The notes beneath the pieces were generated by a model. That model made no database searches and was not told the origin of the DNA. It was given only the letters and a program-made list of their open reading frames with translations. From the NCBI RefSeq assembly GCF_051251125.1, contig NZ_JBPCZL010000004.1: a DNA stretch of 64,000 nt, one strand, 5' to 3'. The DNA is from Carnimonas bestiolae (GTDB lineage Bacteria > Pseudomonadota > Gammaproteobacteria > Pseudomonadales > Halomonadaceae). Below, in pieces: positions 1-8,878 of this stretch (the first letter of the stretch is position 1; every line of letters begins with the position of its first letter). The position numbers and the translations under genes are program-made.

Positions 1-1060
1 TCTGGATCCAATTGATGATGTCGGAAATCGACAGCGCCAGCGCAATACCGATGATCAGCCCCAGCACGATGCCAATTACACCGATGGCGATACCCTGCAC
101 CATGAAGATGCCCATGATGGTACGCGGCGTTGCGCCGAGCGTGCGCAAAATCGCGATGTCAGCGCGCTTATCGGTCACCACCATCACCAGCGTCGAGACA
201 ATATTGAAGGCTGCAACCGCCACGATCACCGTTAGCAGCAGCCCCATCAGGTTTTTCTCCATCTGGATGGCCTGGAACAGGTTGCCCTGCGAGAAGGTCC
301 AGTCCGAGCCCAGATAGCCAATGGGCAGCTGATTCACAATATCCTGAGTTACCGGCCGCGCGTTGAAGATGTCATCGAGCTTCAGGCGAATTCCCTGCGG
401 CGCATTCAGGCGTGCCAAGGCTTCCATATCGCCCAGGCTGGCGTAGGCAAGGCTGCCGTCCAACTGCGCGCCCACCTTGAAGATACCGCTGACGGTAAAC
501 GAGCGCATGCGTGGGAAGACTCCCGCCGGATTGACCGAGGAGCCCTGCGGAATCAGCAGCGTGACCTTATCGCCAACGCCCACGTGCAGCTGGCGAGCCA
601 GAAGCTCCCCTAACACCACGTTCCAGCTACCCTTGGTGAGCTGATCAAGACTTCCGGACTGCATGTGATCAGCGATGATCGACACCTTCGGCTCGGCCGC
701 CGGATCGATACCGGTAACCTGCGCGCCCGCCGTGTGACCGCGCGCGGCCAGCATCCCTTGTTGCTCAACGTAGGGAGCGGTCGCCACCACATGCGGGTTT
801 TGTTCGATCTGCCGAGACAGCTGCTGCCAGTTGTCGATGCCGCCTTCATCCTTTTGGATTTTGCTGTGTGGCACCATGCCCAGCACACGATGCTGCAACT
901 CGTGATCGAAGCCGTTCATCACCGACAGCACCAGAATCAGCACCGCGACACCGAGCGTTAGGCCCAGCATAGAGGTTAGCGAGATAAAGGAGATGAAGTG
1001 ATTGCGCCGCTTGGCGCGGGTGTAGCGAAGCCCTATCAGAAAAGGGATGCGATCCAGCAT
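1..1060 (-). CDS. Lipoprotein-releasing ABC transporter permease (LolC/LolE family), 3' part cut off by the window
   Basis: Inner-membrane permease that works with LolD to extract lipoproteins for transfer to LolA. Reading leftward from the ATG at 1060 the protein begins MLDRIPFLIGLRYTRAKR, then a first membrane segment with the family phrase SLTSMLGLTLGVAVLILVLS (about residues 27-46). A long periplasmic domain follows, and then membrane segments of the FtsX type with the phrase LRTLGATPRTIMGIF. About 353 residues are visible; the end, including the last membrane helix, lies outside the window. I cannot tell LolC from LolE, and many non-enteric gammaproteobacteria have only one such subunit, so no symbol is given. 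lolD would be expected to the left. Confidence 0.9.
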   Translation of the reverse strand, partial: MLDRIPFLIGLRYTRAKRRNHFISFISLTSMLGLTLGVAVLILVLSVMNGFDHELQHRVLGMVPHSKIQKDEGGIDNWQQLSRQIEQNPHVVATAPYVEQQGMLAARGHTAGAQVTGIDPAAEPKVSIIADHMQSGSLDQLTKGSWNVVLGELLARQLHVGVGDKVTLLIPQGSSVNPAGVFPRMRSFTVSGIFKVGAQLDGSLAYASLGDMEALARLNAPQGIRLKLDDIFNARPVTQDIVNQLPIGYLGSDWTFSQGNLFQAIQMEKNLMGLLLTVIVAVAAFNIVSTLVMVVTDKRADIAILRTLGATPRTIMGIFMVQGIAIGVIGIVLGLIIGIALALSISDIINWIQ

Positions 1061-1443
1061 AGGAGGAAGTTCCTGCAATGGGCCAAGGGCACAGGCCGCG
1101 AATTACGCCGGCAGATACCTTGGCTCGGGTCATATGCTGCAGCAAAGCCGCAGCTGCCAAATCAATCGTCGCTTGCGGTATCGCCAGCAAGCGCCGTGTA
1201 CAAAAGAGCGACCATGGTACGCACTTGTGCGCCACGATGCAGCAACTAGCGATGCGATGTCCACCGGGCCGCGACGAGTTAACGCAGGGTATTCGCCCGC
1301 CGAACACTCGCCAGTGCCCTAACGAATGCCCGACATCGCCGCTGCATCGCGCTAATTCTACAAGCGTGGGTTCAGCGCGCCGCTTGCAGTCACCATAGAT
1401 AACGGTATATTCAGCCACTATCTCTGTCGTGGAGCACCTTTTG
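1061..1443. other. Intergenic region between the lol permease and tus (divergent promoters)
   Basis: 383 bp without a convincing gene. The short open frames here lack ribosome sites and have low-complexity, Arg/Pro-rich products. It should hold the leftward lol promoter and the rightward tus promoter. A TTGTA-containing stretch on the minus strand (about 1346-1369) has slight likeness to the core of an enteric Ter site, but too little to call one. Confidence 0.5.
1384..1411 (+). promoter_or_regulatory. Candidate sigma-70 promoter of tus
   Basis: TTGCAG at 1384-1389 and TATATT at 1406-1411 are separated by 16 bp, 33 bp ahead of the chosen tus start. This is pattern matching only. Confidence 0.45.
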
Positions 1444-2325
1444 ATGGTATCGGAATATCAACTGACCGCACGCTTGGAACATGCGTTCGACGCCTTGATT
1501 GACACCACCCAGACACTGCTGAGTGGCTATGATCCCGAACGCCATCCCACCTGGCAGTTTGATCGCTCGCTTGCGCCTCGGCAGTGGCTAAGCCTCGCGC
1601 TGACCGATTACTGGTATCAGGATGGTCAGGACGGGCGCACTACCCGCCCCTACATCGGCATGATTGCGGCCGATCAAGCGCTGCTGGAAGCGGCCTCGGT
1701 GGTCAACCAGCACAAGACGGCGCTGGCCGAACTGATCAAACAGCTGCGTCAGCACTACCCTGCCACCATGAAAGAGATCAAGGCGACGCTACCGTTTCGA
1801 CACCCAGCCCTGCATACCCATCTGAAAGGCGCCGGCCTTGCTCGTTTGCACCTCAAACAGTGCTGGCGCCATGTGCCGCTCGCCCCAGCGCCGCTATCGC
1901 GAGTCAGGTTTGCCTGGTATGCCAGCGGTCGATCGATCAAACGTATCTCTGTCGAGGAAGCAGCACGGCAGCTTACCGCACTCGGTGCGCAAGCCCCGCA
2001 TATCGCACAGCAGCTAAAACGCTTGGCCGCGCTGCCGAGTGACGAAGCACTGGCCCAGATTCAGCCACAGGCACCGCTGATGCGCGCCAACCTGTTTTTC
2101 GCCGAACCGCTTAACGACGGCCGCCAGCGTCAGGCGCTTAACGTTGCACTGCCGCTGTTCGTACCCGCTCAGCAGGCCGCCGGCAAGCTGGTGCTGCCCC
2201 ATTGCAAACAGCCGCCGGCGCAGCCACCCAGCGACCGTCAGCGCGGCAAACGCAGCGATGCGCAGATCGACGAGGAAGCTTGGCTACCCAGCATTCGCGT
2301 GCATCGCTACGCCACTGCACGCTAG
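1444..2325 (+). CDS. tus: DNA replication terminus site-binding protein (Tus family)
   Basis: Tus binds Ter sites and blocks the replicative helicase from one side. The match to E. coli Tus is recognisable along the length. LALTDYW plus ...QALLEAASVVNQHKTALAEL matches the Tus helical region. HTHLKG matches Tus HRHLPG, whose first His is the lock residue H144. VRFAWYASGRSIKRISVEEA matches LRFGWANKHIIKNLHRDEV. LAALPSDEALAQIQP matches IAALPQNAKLKIKRP, and the tail LPSIRVHRYA matches LIIPRLHLYVA. An in-frame GTG lies at 1429. The ATG at 1444 is preferred because GGAG at 1431-1434 sits 9 bp ahead of it, giving 293 residues (E. coli 309). It is convergent with sthA. No Ter site could be confirmed nearby. 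Confidence 0.85.
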   Translation: MVSEYQLTARLEHAFDALIDTTQTLLSGYDPERHPTWQFDRSLAPRQWLSLALTDYWYQDGQDGRTTRPYIGMIAADQALLEAASVVNQHKTALAELIKQLRQHYPATMKEIKATLPFRHPALHTHLKGAGLARLHLKQCWRHVPLAPAPLSRVRFAWYASGRSIKRISVEEAARQLTALGAQAPHIAQQLKRLAALPSDEALAQIQPQAPLMRANLFFAEPLNDGRQRQALNVALPLFVPAQQAAGKLVLPHCKQPPAQPPSDRQRGKRSDAQIDEEAWLPSIRVHRYATAR

Positions 2326-2518
2326 GCCAATAGGGCAGCATCGGCGGTTTGCCGCGATGCGCGAAATCCCGAACCGCGCTACCCGCGGGTTGCCAGCCAA
2401 ACCATCCCACCTGGCCCGTTCCCTTCCGGCCTACCGCCGCTGGCGCGACTGCGCTATGCAGCCAGTAATGCCTCATCTGCTGATCAGGCAACCACGCGAC
2501 ACCCCGCCACCTGCCGCC

Positions 2519-3928
2519 TTAAGCGATACCCGCCACCCGATTCAGCCCATTCAGCGCTGCGGTGCGATAGGTTTCGGCGCGCGTGGGATAGTTGAAGGTG
2601 GTATTAACGAAGTAATCGATCAGATTGTTGCCTTCAGGCTGATTCATGATCGCTTGCCCGATGTGCACGATCTCCGATGCCTGATCACCAAAGCAGTGGA
2701 TGCCCAGCAGTTCGTGGGTTTCGGGATCGAACAGCAGCTTCAGCATGCCGACCGTGTCGCCGGTAATTTGCGCGCGAGCGGTTTCCTTGAAGTTAGCGAC
2801 GCCTACTTCATAGGGGCGGCACTGCTCGGTTAGCTCACGCTCGGTAGCGCCCAGCGAGCTGATTTCGGGAATCGTATAGATACCGGTGGGCACTTCATCA
2901 ACCAGCTTGAATTCAGGACTGGAGAACATGTCGGCACAGGTCGCACGGCCCTGACCATAGGCGGCGCTGGCGAGGCTTGGCCAGCCAATCACATCGCCTG
3001 CGGCATAGATATGCGGCACTTCGGTACGGTAGTGCTCATCGACATGCAACTGACCGCGGTTGTTGGCGGTTAGGCCGATATTTTCGAGCCCCAGCGATTC
3101 CGTATTACCCGAGCGACCGTTGGCCCACAGCAGCGCGTCGGCGCGAATGCGCTTGCCAGATTTCAGATGCAGGGTCACGCCGCTATCGGTGGCTTCGATA
3201 CGCTCGTACGTCTCGTTGTGACGCACTCTTACGTTAAAACTGTTGCTCAGGTGGTAGGAAAGCGCATCACTGATTTCGTCATCGAGGAAGGAAAGCAGCC
3301 GTTCACGGTTGTTGATCAGCTCTACTTTAATGTCGAGACCCGCAAAGATTGAGGCGTATTCGCAGCCGATTACCCCTGCGCCATAGACAATAATGGTGCG
3401 CGGTGAATTATCGATATCGAGAATCTTGTCGGCATCGTAGATGCGCGGATGGTCGAAGTCGACATCAGTAGGGCGAAACGGACGAGATCCGGTAGCGATG
3501 ACCGCATGCTCGAACTGCAGCAGGGTGTGTGCTTCATCGTCGGGCGTTTCAATGCGCAGCGAATGCTCATCGATAAAGGAAGCGTGGCCGGTATAAACAT
3601 CGACCAGATTGCGCGAGTAGAAGTGCGAGCGCATTTCAACCTGCGCGTCGATAACGCAAAAGCTGTAGTCCATGACCTTTGGCAAATCGAACACGCGCGT
3701 ATCGGCAGCGGTATTGCACAGCGGGCCGTTGCGATAATCGATGATTTGCTTCACGGCATAGCGCAACGCCTTGGAAGGGATTGTCCCTTTGTGGGTACAG
3801 TTGCCGCCCACCGTGTAGCGATCCTCAATCACGGCGACCCGCTTGCCGTGCTTTGCCGCGTTGACGGCAGCGCTCTCACCGGCAGGACCTGTGCCGATCA
3901 CTACTACATCGTATTGAAACTCGCTCAT
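2519..3928 (-). CDS. sthA: Soluble pyridine nucleotide transhydrogenase (Si-specific NAD(P)+ transhydrogenase)
   Basis: Cytoplasmic flavoprotein that moves hydride between NADPH and NAD+ to balance the two pools. The 469 residues have the family length. The N-terminal FAD fold shows IGTGPAGE (residues 11-18). The motif GGNCTHKGTIPSK (41-53) keeps only one cysteine (C44) and has Thr where disulfide reductases have the second Cys, which is diagnostic for SthA rather than lipoamide or glutathione reductases. A second dinucleotide fold has VYGAGVIGCEYASIF, and AAGDVIGWPSLASAA is the FAD motif before the dimerisation domain. The start at 3928 has GAGG six bases upstream. In related genomes sthA lies beside nqr and apbE genes; here only an apbE remnant is upstream. 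Confidence 0.96.
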   Translation of the reverse strand: MSEFQYDVVVIGTGPAGESAAVNAAKHGKRVAVIEDRYTVGGNCTHKGTIPSKALRYAVKQIIDYRNGPLCNTAADTRVFDLPKVMDYSFCVIDAQVEMRSHFYSRNLVDVYTGHASFIDEHSLRIETPDDEAHTLLQFEHAVIATGSRPFRPTDVDFDHPRIYDADKILDIDNSPRTIIVYGAGVIGCEYASIFAGLDIKVELINNRERLLSFLDDEISDALSYHLSNSFNVRVRHNETYERIEATDSGVTLHLKSGKRIRADALLWANGRSGNTESLGLENIGLTANNRGQLHVDEHYRTEVPHIYAAGDVIGWPSLASAAYGQGRATCADMFSSPEFKLVDEVPTGIYTIPEISSLGATERELTEQCRPYEVGVANFKETARAQITGDTVGMLKLLFDPETHELLGIHCFGDQASEIVHIGQAIMNQPEGNNLIDYFVNTTFNYPTRAETYRTAALNGLNRVAGIA

Positions 3929-4000
3929 CTCTCGCCTCGAACATTTATAAGAATGGGCTGCTGCAACCTAACGCCTGCTATTGATGCTTTACACCGCATC

Positions 4001-4855
4001 CTAATGCAGCAGTTGTACAGAAAACTTGTTGCTCATCATGGTACGCCCATCGTGCCACGTCCATAGTGCGCGCCATTCGTGAGCGTTCGCCAGCTCTAGC
4101 GCCTGCTGTGTGGGCAGTGCCGAGAGCGCGGTCGCTGCCCCTATCGCCTGTTCGGTGCTGGGCGCCAGCACCCATAGTCGATCGCCGACACCTGCTGCCA
4201 TGCTCACCAGCGTGCGATGATCGATCGACACCGGCTTCCCTACCGGCAGCGCTACTTGCCAGCGCCCGCCACGTGCGCGCATTACGCCATTGATTTCGAT
4301 ACGGTAGTCGGTGAGGTTCAACGCTTCGAGCGTCCCTTCGACGCTGTTTATTCGGGCGCTGGCAAACCGCGTTTGGCGCGCGCGCTGTTGCTGCAACGGC
4401 TCAAACGGAGTTGGCTTTGGTGCACAAGCGTGGGCTAACCACTGATAGTGCGGCACGCTGTCTTCTACGATATTGGCGGTCGCTGCCGCGCTAGTGTCGG
4501 CAGCGGAAGGCGTTGCGGGAAGGTACACAGGGCAAGGCTGCTGGCGATCGATATACCAATGCACTTGGGTGTCGGAAACCGTTGCTGAAGGCGCAAATGC
4601 AGCGACAGCGGCCACCGCCAGCTGTTCAACCTGCTGGGTGTCGAATGCGTGATCGAGCGCTCGCTTGATATCGGTCACTCGCTCCGGGGAATAGTCACCC
4701 GGCAACGTTAGACGGTAGCCGCCATCGTCTAGCGCACCGGCAATACGCAGGATTTGCGGCGGCTTGGCGGGATGGTAAAGAAAAGCCGCGAAGCCTGCTG
4801 CCATCCCCACGTTGAGCACTACAAGAAGTATCAGCGCTATTACCAGCTTACGCAT
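4001..4855 (-). CDS. ApbE-like protein, degenerate FAD:protein FMN transferase homologue
   Basis: 284 residues with an N-terminal membrane anchor (MRKLVIALILLVVLNVGMAA). Distant but ordered matches to ApbE are visible: LTLPGDYSPERVTDIKRALD resembles the ApbE N-terminal strand-helix, LNLTDYRIEINGVMRARG resembles ApbE GxxxYLVEIGGELRARG, and LWVLAPSTEQAIGAATALSAL resembles the C-terminal VTVIAPSAxxADALATAL segment. The Ser/Lys-Gly motif before the GGE strand, the ATSGDYR segment and the HIxDPRTG motif are lost or altered (only SIDHRT remains), so FMN transfer is unlikely. True ApbE flavinylates NqrB/NqrC of the Na+-pumping NADH dehydrogenase, and no nqr genes are adjacent. The in-frame ATG at 4855 is chosen because it starts at the membrane anchor. 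It may be a decaying gene or a repurposed fold. Confidence 0.6.
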   Translation of the reverse strand: MRKLVIALILLVVLNVGMAAGFAAFLYHPAKPPQILRIAGALDDGGYRLTLPGDYSPERVTDIKRALDHAFDTQQVEQLAVAAVAAFAPSATVSDTQVHWYIDRQQPCPVYLPATPSAADTSAAATANIVEDSVPHYQWLAHACAPKPTPFEPLQQQRARQTRFASARINSVEGTLEALNLTDYRIEINGVMRARGGRWQVALPVGKPVSIDHRTLVSMAAGVGDRLWVLAPSTEQAIGAATALSALPTQQALELANAHEWRALWTWHDGRTMMSNKFSVQLLH

Positions 4856-5315
4856 CGCACCCCTCGAACACCGCGGATTGTAGGCATCATGACCGTCCCT
4901 CACTTTCTATCAACACCGCTTCATACTAGCCGATAACCCGCCACTATCGCACCATCGTCCATCATTGGAATTAAGGCTGGTTGCCTGCGCCTGGCTAGCG
5001 CCGACGATCGTGGTGGCACACGCACAGCATGCAAGGCATACCAGCGGGTCTGGGGTCTGGGGTCTGGGGTCTGGCGGCTGGCGGCTGGCGGCTGGCGGCA
5101 GCGTCACGCAGTACCGCAGCGGCGCTCAACGCTCGCCCTCGCCGCAGCGCATTCGCTTCGCCGGCGTTCGAGGACATCGCCTTTACGCCATCGGATGGGT
5201 ATGATGCAGGGCTATCGTATCCAAGCAGTAAGCACCGTCTGCTTCACGAACTCATTGTGTGCGTCGTCTCACACGGCGCCTTTTGTTGGACTCAACGCTC
5301 GGTATCCCATCGTCC
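4856..5315. other. Intergenic region between apbE remnant and mfd
   Basis: 460 bp with no supported gene. It holds divergent promoter space and a heptamer repeat array. By comparison with Pseudomonas and Halomonas gene order, nqrABCDEF would sit here; no fragment of those genes is recognisable. Confidence 0.55.
5047..5099. repeat. Heptamer tandem repeat array (GGTCTGG x4, then CGGCTGG x3.5)
   Basis: Four exact GGTCTGG units (5047-5074) pass directly into three and a half CGGCTGG units (5075-5099). The two units differ at positions 1 and 4, so one probably arose from the other. Unit length 7 is not a multiple of 3 and no gene covers the array. Such arrays vary in copy number by slippage. Confidence 0.9.
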
Positions 5316-8300
5316 ATGTCTGTCAGCGCCTCTGATACTGTCTCGCTTCTGCATCCGCCCCATGCTCGTGACGCCTCTCGCGTTAGCTATTGGCAACAAC
5401 CCGCTGGTAGTGCTGAAGCACTGGCGCTGGCGCGGCTCGCCGAGCAGAGCGACGGCCCGCTGCTGATTATTACGCCAGACACCGCCACTGCGCAGCGATT
5501 AGAGGCCGATCTCGAGTTTTACGCAGCGCCGTCACTGCGCGTGCTCGCGTTTCCCGACTGGGAAACACTGCCCTACGACAGCTTTTCACCTCATCGCGAT
5601 ATCGTCTCGGCCCGCTTGCGCACCCTTCGCGCGTTGCAAAATAATGCCGCTGATATCGTGCTGGTACCGGTCAATACGCTAATGCAGCGCTTGCCGCCTG
5701 CCGATTTCGTGGCGGTGCAGGCACTCCAGTTGAAGGTGGGCGAGTCACTGGATCGTGAGCAGTTTCGTGCGCAGTTGGCGCGCAGCGGCTACCGCGCTGT
5801 CGAAACGGTATTCGAGCCGGGCGAATACGCCTTTCGCGGGGCGCTGATCGATCTTTACCCGATGGGCGCCGAGCATCCGCTGCGTATCGATTTATTCGAT
5901 AGCGACATCGACACGCTGCGCACCTTCGACCCCGAAACCCAACGTTCGCTTGACCGCATTGAGCAGATCGAATTACTGCCCGCCCACGAATACCCGCTCA
6001 CTCCAGAAGCCATCGCGCGCTTTCGTGAAGGTTTCGAAACCATGTTCGACGTGGACCCCAGGCGCTCGCCGCTTTACGTCGATGCATTGGCGGGCATTCC
6101 GTCACCGGGGCTTGAGCAGTATCTGCCGCTGTTTTTCGAGCACACCGCCAATCTGTTTGAGCACATTGGCAAGGGCCTGAGCGTCGCGCTGCTGGCCGGC
6201 ACCTACGAAGCCGCCGAAAGCCACTGGACGTCGATTACTTCACGCTACGATAACCTTGCGGTCGATCCGACCCGTCCGCTGCTTGCACCGGCCAGCGCGT
6301 TCATTCCAGTGGCAGAGCTGTTTGCCGCCGTCAAAGCGTATCCGCGCGTACAGTTGGTCAACCAGCCCCATTCTCACGCCGTGCACTTCGCCGTTGAAGC
6401 GCTACCGGAGGTGATGCTCGATCCGCGTAGCAGCAAACCGCTTAACAAGCTGGAGCAGTACCTTAGCCGGTGTCGTGAACGCAGCATGCGCCTGTTGTTG
6501 GTGGCCGAAACGCGTGGACGCCGAGAATCACTTGAGGAAACGCTGGCACCTCTGGCGCTGAAACTACCGATTGTGGATAGCTGGCAAGCGTTTCTCTCGA
6601 GCGACGACGAACTGATGCTAAGCGCTGGTTCGGTCTCCAGCGGCATGGCGATTGACGACGAGCAGATCGTGGTTATCACCGAAAACGAGCTGTTTGGTGA
6701 AGTGGTACGCCAACGCCGCCGTCAGACCAAGGCCACCGATGACAACGAACTGGCGGTGCGGCATTTGTCGGAACTGCAAACAGGCGCTCCCGTAGTTCAC
6801 CGCGCACACGGCATCGGTCGCTATCTCGGCCTTGAGATGATCGACGCGGGCGGCCAGCGCGCCGAGTTTCTGGCGCTGGAGTACGCCGGCGGATCGAAGC
6901 TGTACGTACCCGTCGATGCGCTCGATCAGATTTCACGCTATACCGGCGCCTCCGACGAACATGCCCCGCTCAGCAAGCTGGGCAACGATCAGTGGGAGAA
7001 GGCGCGCCGCAAGGCGGCCGAACGCATTCGTGATACTGCTGCTGAGCTGCTCGATGTGTACGCCCGACGCGAGGCGCGTGAGGGGTTTGCCTGCCCGCCG
7101 CCCGATGCCGACTATCAACGCTTCGCGGCGGCGTTCCCGTTCGAGGAGACCCCCGACCAGCGCGCTGCCATCGATGCGGTGATCGGCGACATGACCGCGC
7201 CGCAGCCAATGGACCGCGTGGTGTGTGGGGATGTTGGCTTCGGTAAAACCGAAGTCGCCATGCGCGCGGCCTTCCTGGCCGTACACGCCGGGCGACAGGT
7301 GGCGGTATTGGTGCCGACCACGCTGCTGGCGCAGCAGCACTATGACAACTTCCGCGATCGTTTCGCCGATAGCGCCATCAATATCGATCTGCTGTCGCGC
7401 TTTAACAGCGGCAAATCGCAGGACAAAGCGATTGAGCGCCTGCGCGAAGGCAGCACCGACATCGTGATTGGCACCCATAAGCTATTGGGGCGCGGTGTCG
7501 AATTCGGCAATCTGGGGCTGGTGATCATCGATGAAGAACACCGCTTCGGGGTAGGTCAGAAGGAGCGTCTGAAGGCAATGCGCGCGGAGGTCGACATTCT
7601 CACCATGACCGCCACGCCGATTCCTCGCACGCTGTCGATGGCGATGAGCGGCATGCGCGACTTGTCGATTATCGCCACCCCGCCGCCGCGTCGACTAGCG
7701 GTCAAAACCTTCGTGCAGCAGCGTAATAACGGCATTTTGAAAGAAGCCATTTTGCGAGAGATTCTGCGCGGCGGGCAGGTGTACTACCTGCACAATGAAG
7801 TCAAAAGCATTGAAAGCGCCGCAGAAAAACTGGCTGAGCTAGTACCTGAGGCACGTATTGGCATCGCCCACGGCCAACTTGCCGAGCGCGGACTTGAGCG
7901 CGTGATGAGCGACTTCTATCACAAGCGCTTCAATCTGCTGGTGTGCTCGACCATCATCGAGACAGGTATCGACGTTCCCAGCGCCAACACCATTATTATC
8001 GAACGCGCCGACAAGTTTGGTCTGGCGCAGCTTCATCAGCTGCGCGGCCGCGTCGGGCGCTCTCATCATCAGGCCTACGCCTATCTGCTCACGCCGCCGC
8101 CGAAGCAGATGACCAGCGATGCCATCAAACGGCTCGAAGCGATTACCCAATCCGACGCGCTTGGCGCGGGATTCAATTTGGCCAGCCATGATCTTGAAAT
8201 TCGCGGTGCGGGTGAGCTGCTGGGAGACGAACAGAGTGGCCAAATCGAAACGATTGGCTACGGGCTTTACATGGAAATGCTCGACCGCGCAGTCAACGCC

Positions 8301-8795
8301 ATTCGTGCCGGCAAAACGCCTAACCTGGAAGCCCCGATTAGCGAAGGAGTGGAGATTGGCCTCGGCGTGCCCGCGCTGATTCCCGACGACTACCTCCCGG
8401 ATGTACAGCAGCGATTGGTGATGTACAAGCGTATTAGCAGCGCGCAAAACGACAGCGAACTGCGCGAGCTACAGGTCGAGATGATCGATCGCTTCGGGCT
8501 GCTGCCCGATTCGGTGAAAAACCTGTTCAGGCAGGCACGTTTGCGCCCGCTGGCGGAATCCTTGGGCATTACCCGTATCGAGGCGGGGCCAGAGCGTGGT
8601 CGAGTGATGTTCGGCAGCCAGCCGGCCATCGATGCTATGGCGCTGGTGGGACTGATTCAACGCGAGCCTGCGCGCTACAAGCTGGATGGCGCACAAACGC
8701 TACGCTTTTTCGCTGACATGGAAGCCGCTGAAGAACGCTTCAAGTGCGTGGAAGCCTTGCTGGAAAAGCTCAGCAAGCATCGCATCGAGCGCTAG
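5316..8795 (+). CDS. mfd: Transcription-repair coupling factor Mfd
   Basis: ATP-dependent translocase that dislodges RNA polymerase stalled at lesions and recruits UvrA. About 1159 residues, the usual length. In order: a UvrB-homology region (FPDWETLPYDSFSPH near 80), an RNA-polymerase interaction domain (GAPVVHRAHGIGRYLGLE near 490), a helicase domain with Walker A GDVGFGKTE (near 638), Walker B IDEEHRFG (DEEH in place of DEEQ), motif III TATPIPRTLSM, and motif VI RADKFGLAQLHQLRGRVGRS, then the C-terminal TRCF domain. The open frame reaches upstream to 5259; the ATG at 5316 (MSVSASDTVSLL) is preferred as the usual start position, although no strong ribosome site precedes it. Confidence 0.97.
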   Translation: MSVSASDTVSLLHPPHARDASRVSYWQQPAGSAEALALARLAEQSDGPLLIITPDTATAQRLEADLEFYAAPSLRVLAFPDWETLPYDSFSPHRDIVSARLRTLRALQNNAADIVLVPVNTLMQRLPPADFVAVQALQLKVGESLDREQFRAQLARSGYRAVETVFEPGEYAFRGALIDLYPMGAEHPLRIDLFDSDIDTLRTFDPETQRSLDRIEQIELLPAHEYPLTPEAIARFREGFETMFDVDPRRSPLYVDALAGIPSPGLEQYLPLFFEHTANLFEHIGKGLSVALLAGTYEAAESHWTSITSRYDNLAVDPTRPLLAPASAFIPVAELFAAVKAYPRVQLVNQPHSHAVHFAVEALPEVMLDPRSSKPLNKLEQYLSRCRERSMRLLLVAETRGRRESLEETLAPLALKLPIVDSWQAFLSSDDELMLSAGSVSSGMAIDDEQIVVITENELFGEVVRQRRRQTKATDDNELAVRHLSELQTGAPVVHRAHGIGRYLGLEMIDAGGQRAEFLALEYAGGSKLYVPVDALDQISRYTGASDEHAPLSKLGNDQWEKARRKAAERIRDTAAELLDVYARREAREGFACPPPDADYQRFAAAFPFEETPDQRAAIDAVIGDMTAPQPMDRVVCGDVGFGKTEVAMRAAFLAVHAGRQVAVLVPTTLLAQQHYDNFRDRFADSAINIDLLSRFNSGKSQDKAIERLREGSTDIVIGTHKLLGRGVEFGNLGLVIIDEEHRFGVGQKERLKAMRAEVDILTMTATPIPRTLSMAMSGMRDLSIIATPPPRRLAVKTFVQQRNNGILKEAILREILRGGQVYYLHNEVKSIESAAEKLAELVPEARIGIAHGQLAERGLERVMSDFYHKRFNLLVCSTIIETGIDVPSANTIIIERADKFGLAQLHQLRGRVGRSHHQAYAYLLTPPPKQMTSDAIKRLEAITQSDALGAGFNLASHDLEIRGAGELLGDEQSGQIETIGYGLYMEMLDRAVNAIRAGKTPNLEAPISEGVEIGLGVPALIPDDYLPDVQQRLVMYKRISSAQNDSELRELQVEMIDRFGLLPDSVKNLFRQARLRPLAESLGITRIEAGPERGRVMFGSQPAIDAMALVGLIQREPARYKLDGAQTLRFFADMEAAEERFKCVEALLEKLSKHRIER

Positions 8796-8878
8796 CTGCC
8801 GATTGCCAATCCGAAGCGACGCTGGGCGAGCGTTGCTGATACCGCGGCTAGCCATGGCGAGTATTGGCTTGGCAGCGG

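Noticed and set aside
1346..1369. Possible Ter site upstream of tus
   Set aside because: Only TTGTA and a few flanking bases agree with TerB; too weak to list as a feature.
846..1418. 190-codon minus-strand frame upstream of the lol permease
   Set aside because: It overlaps the permease in another frame and has shadow-type composition; the permease frame is clearly the real one.
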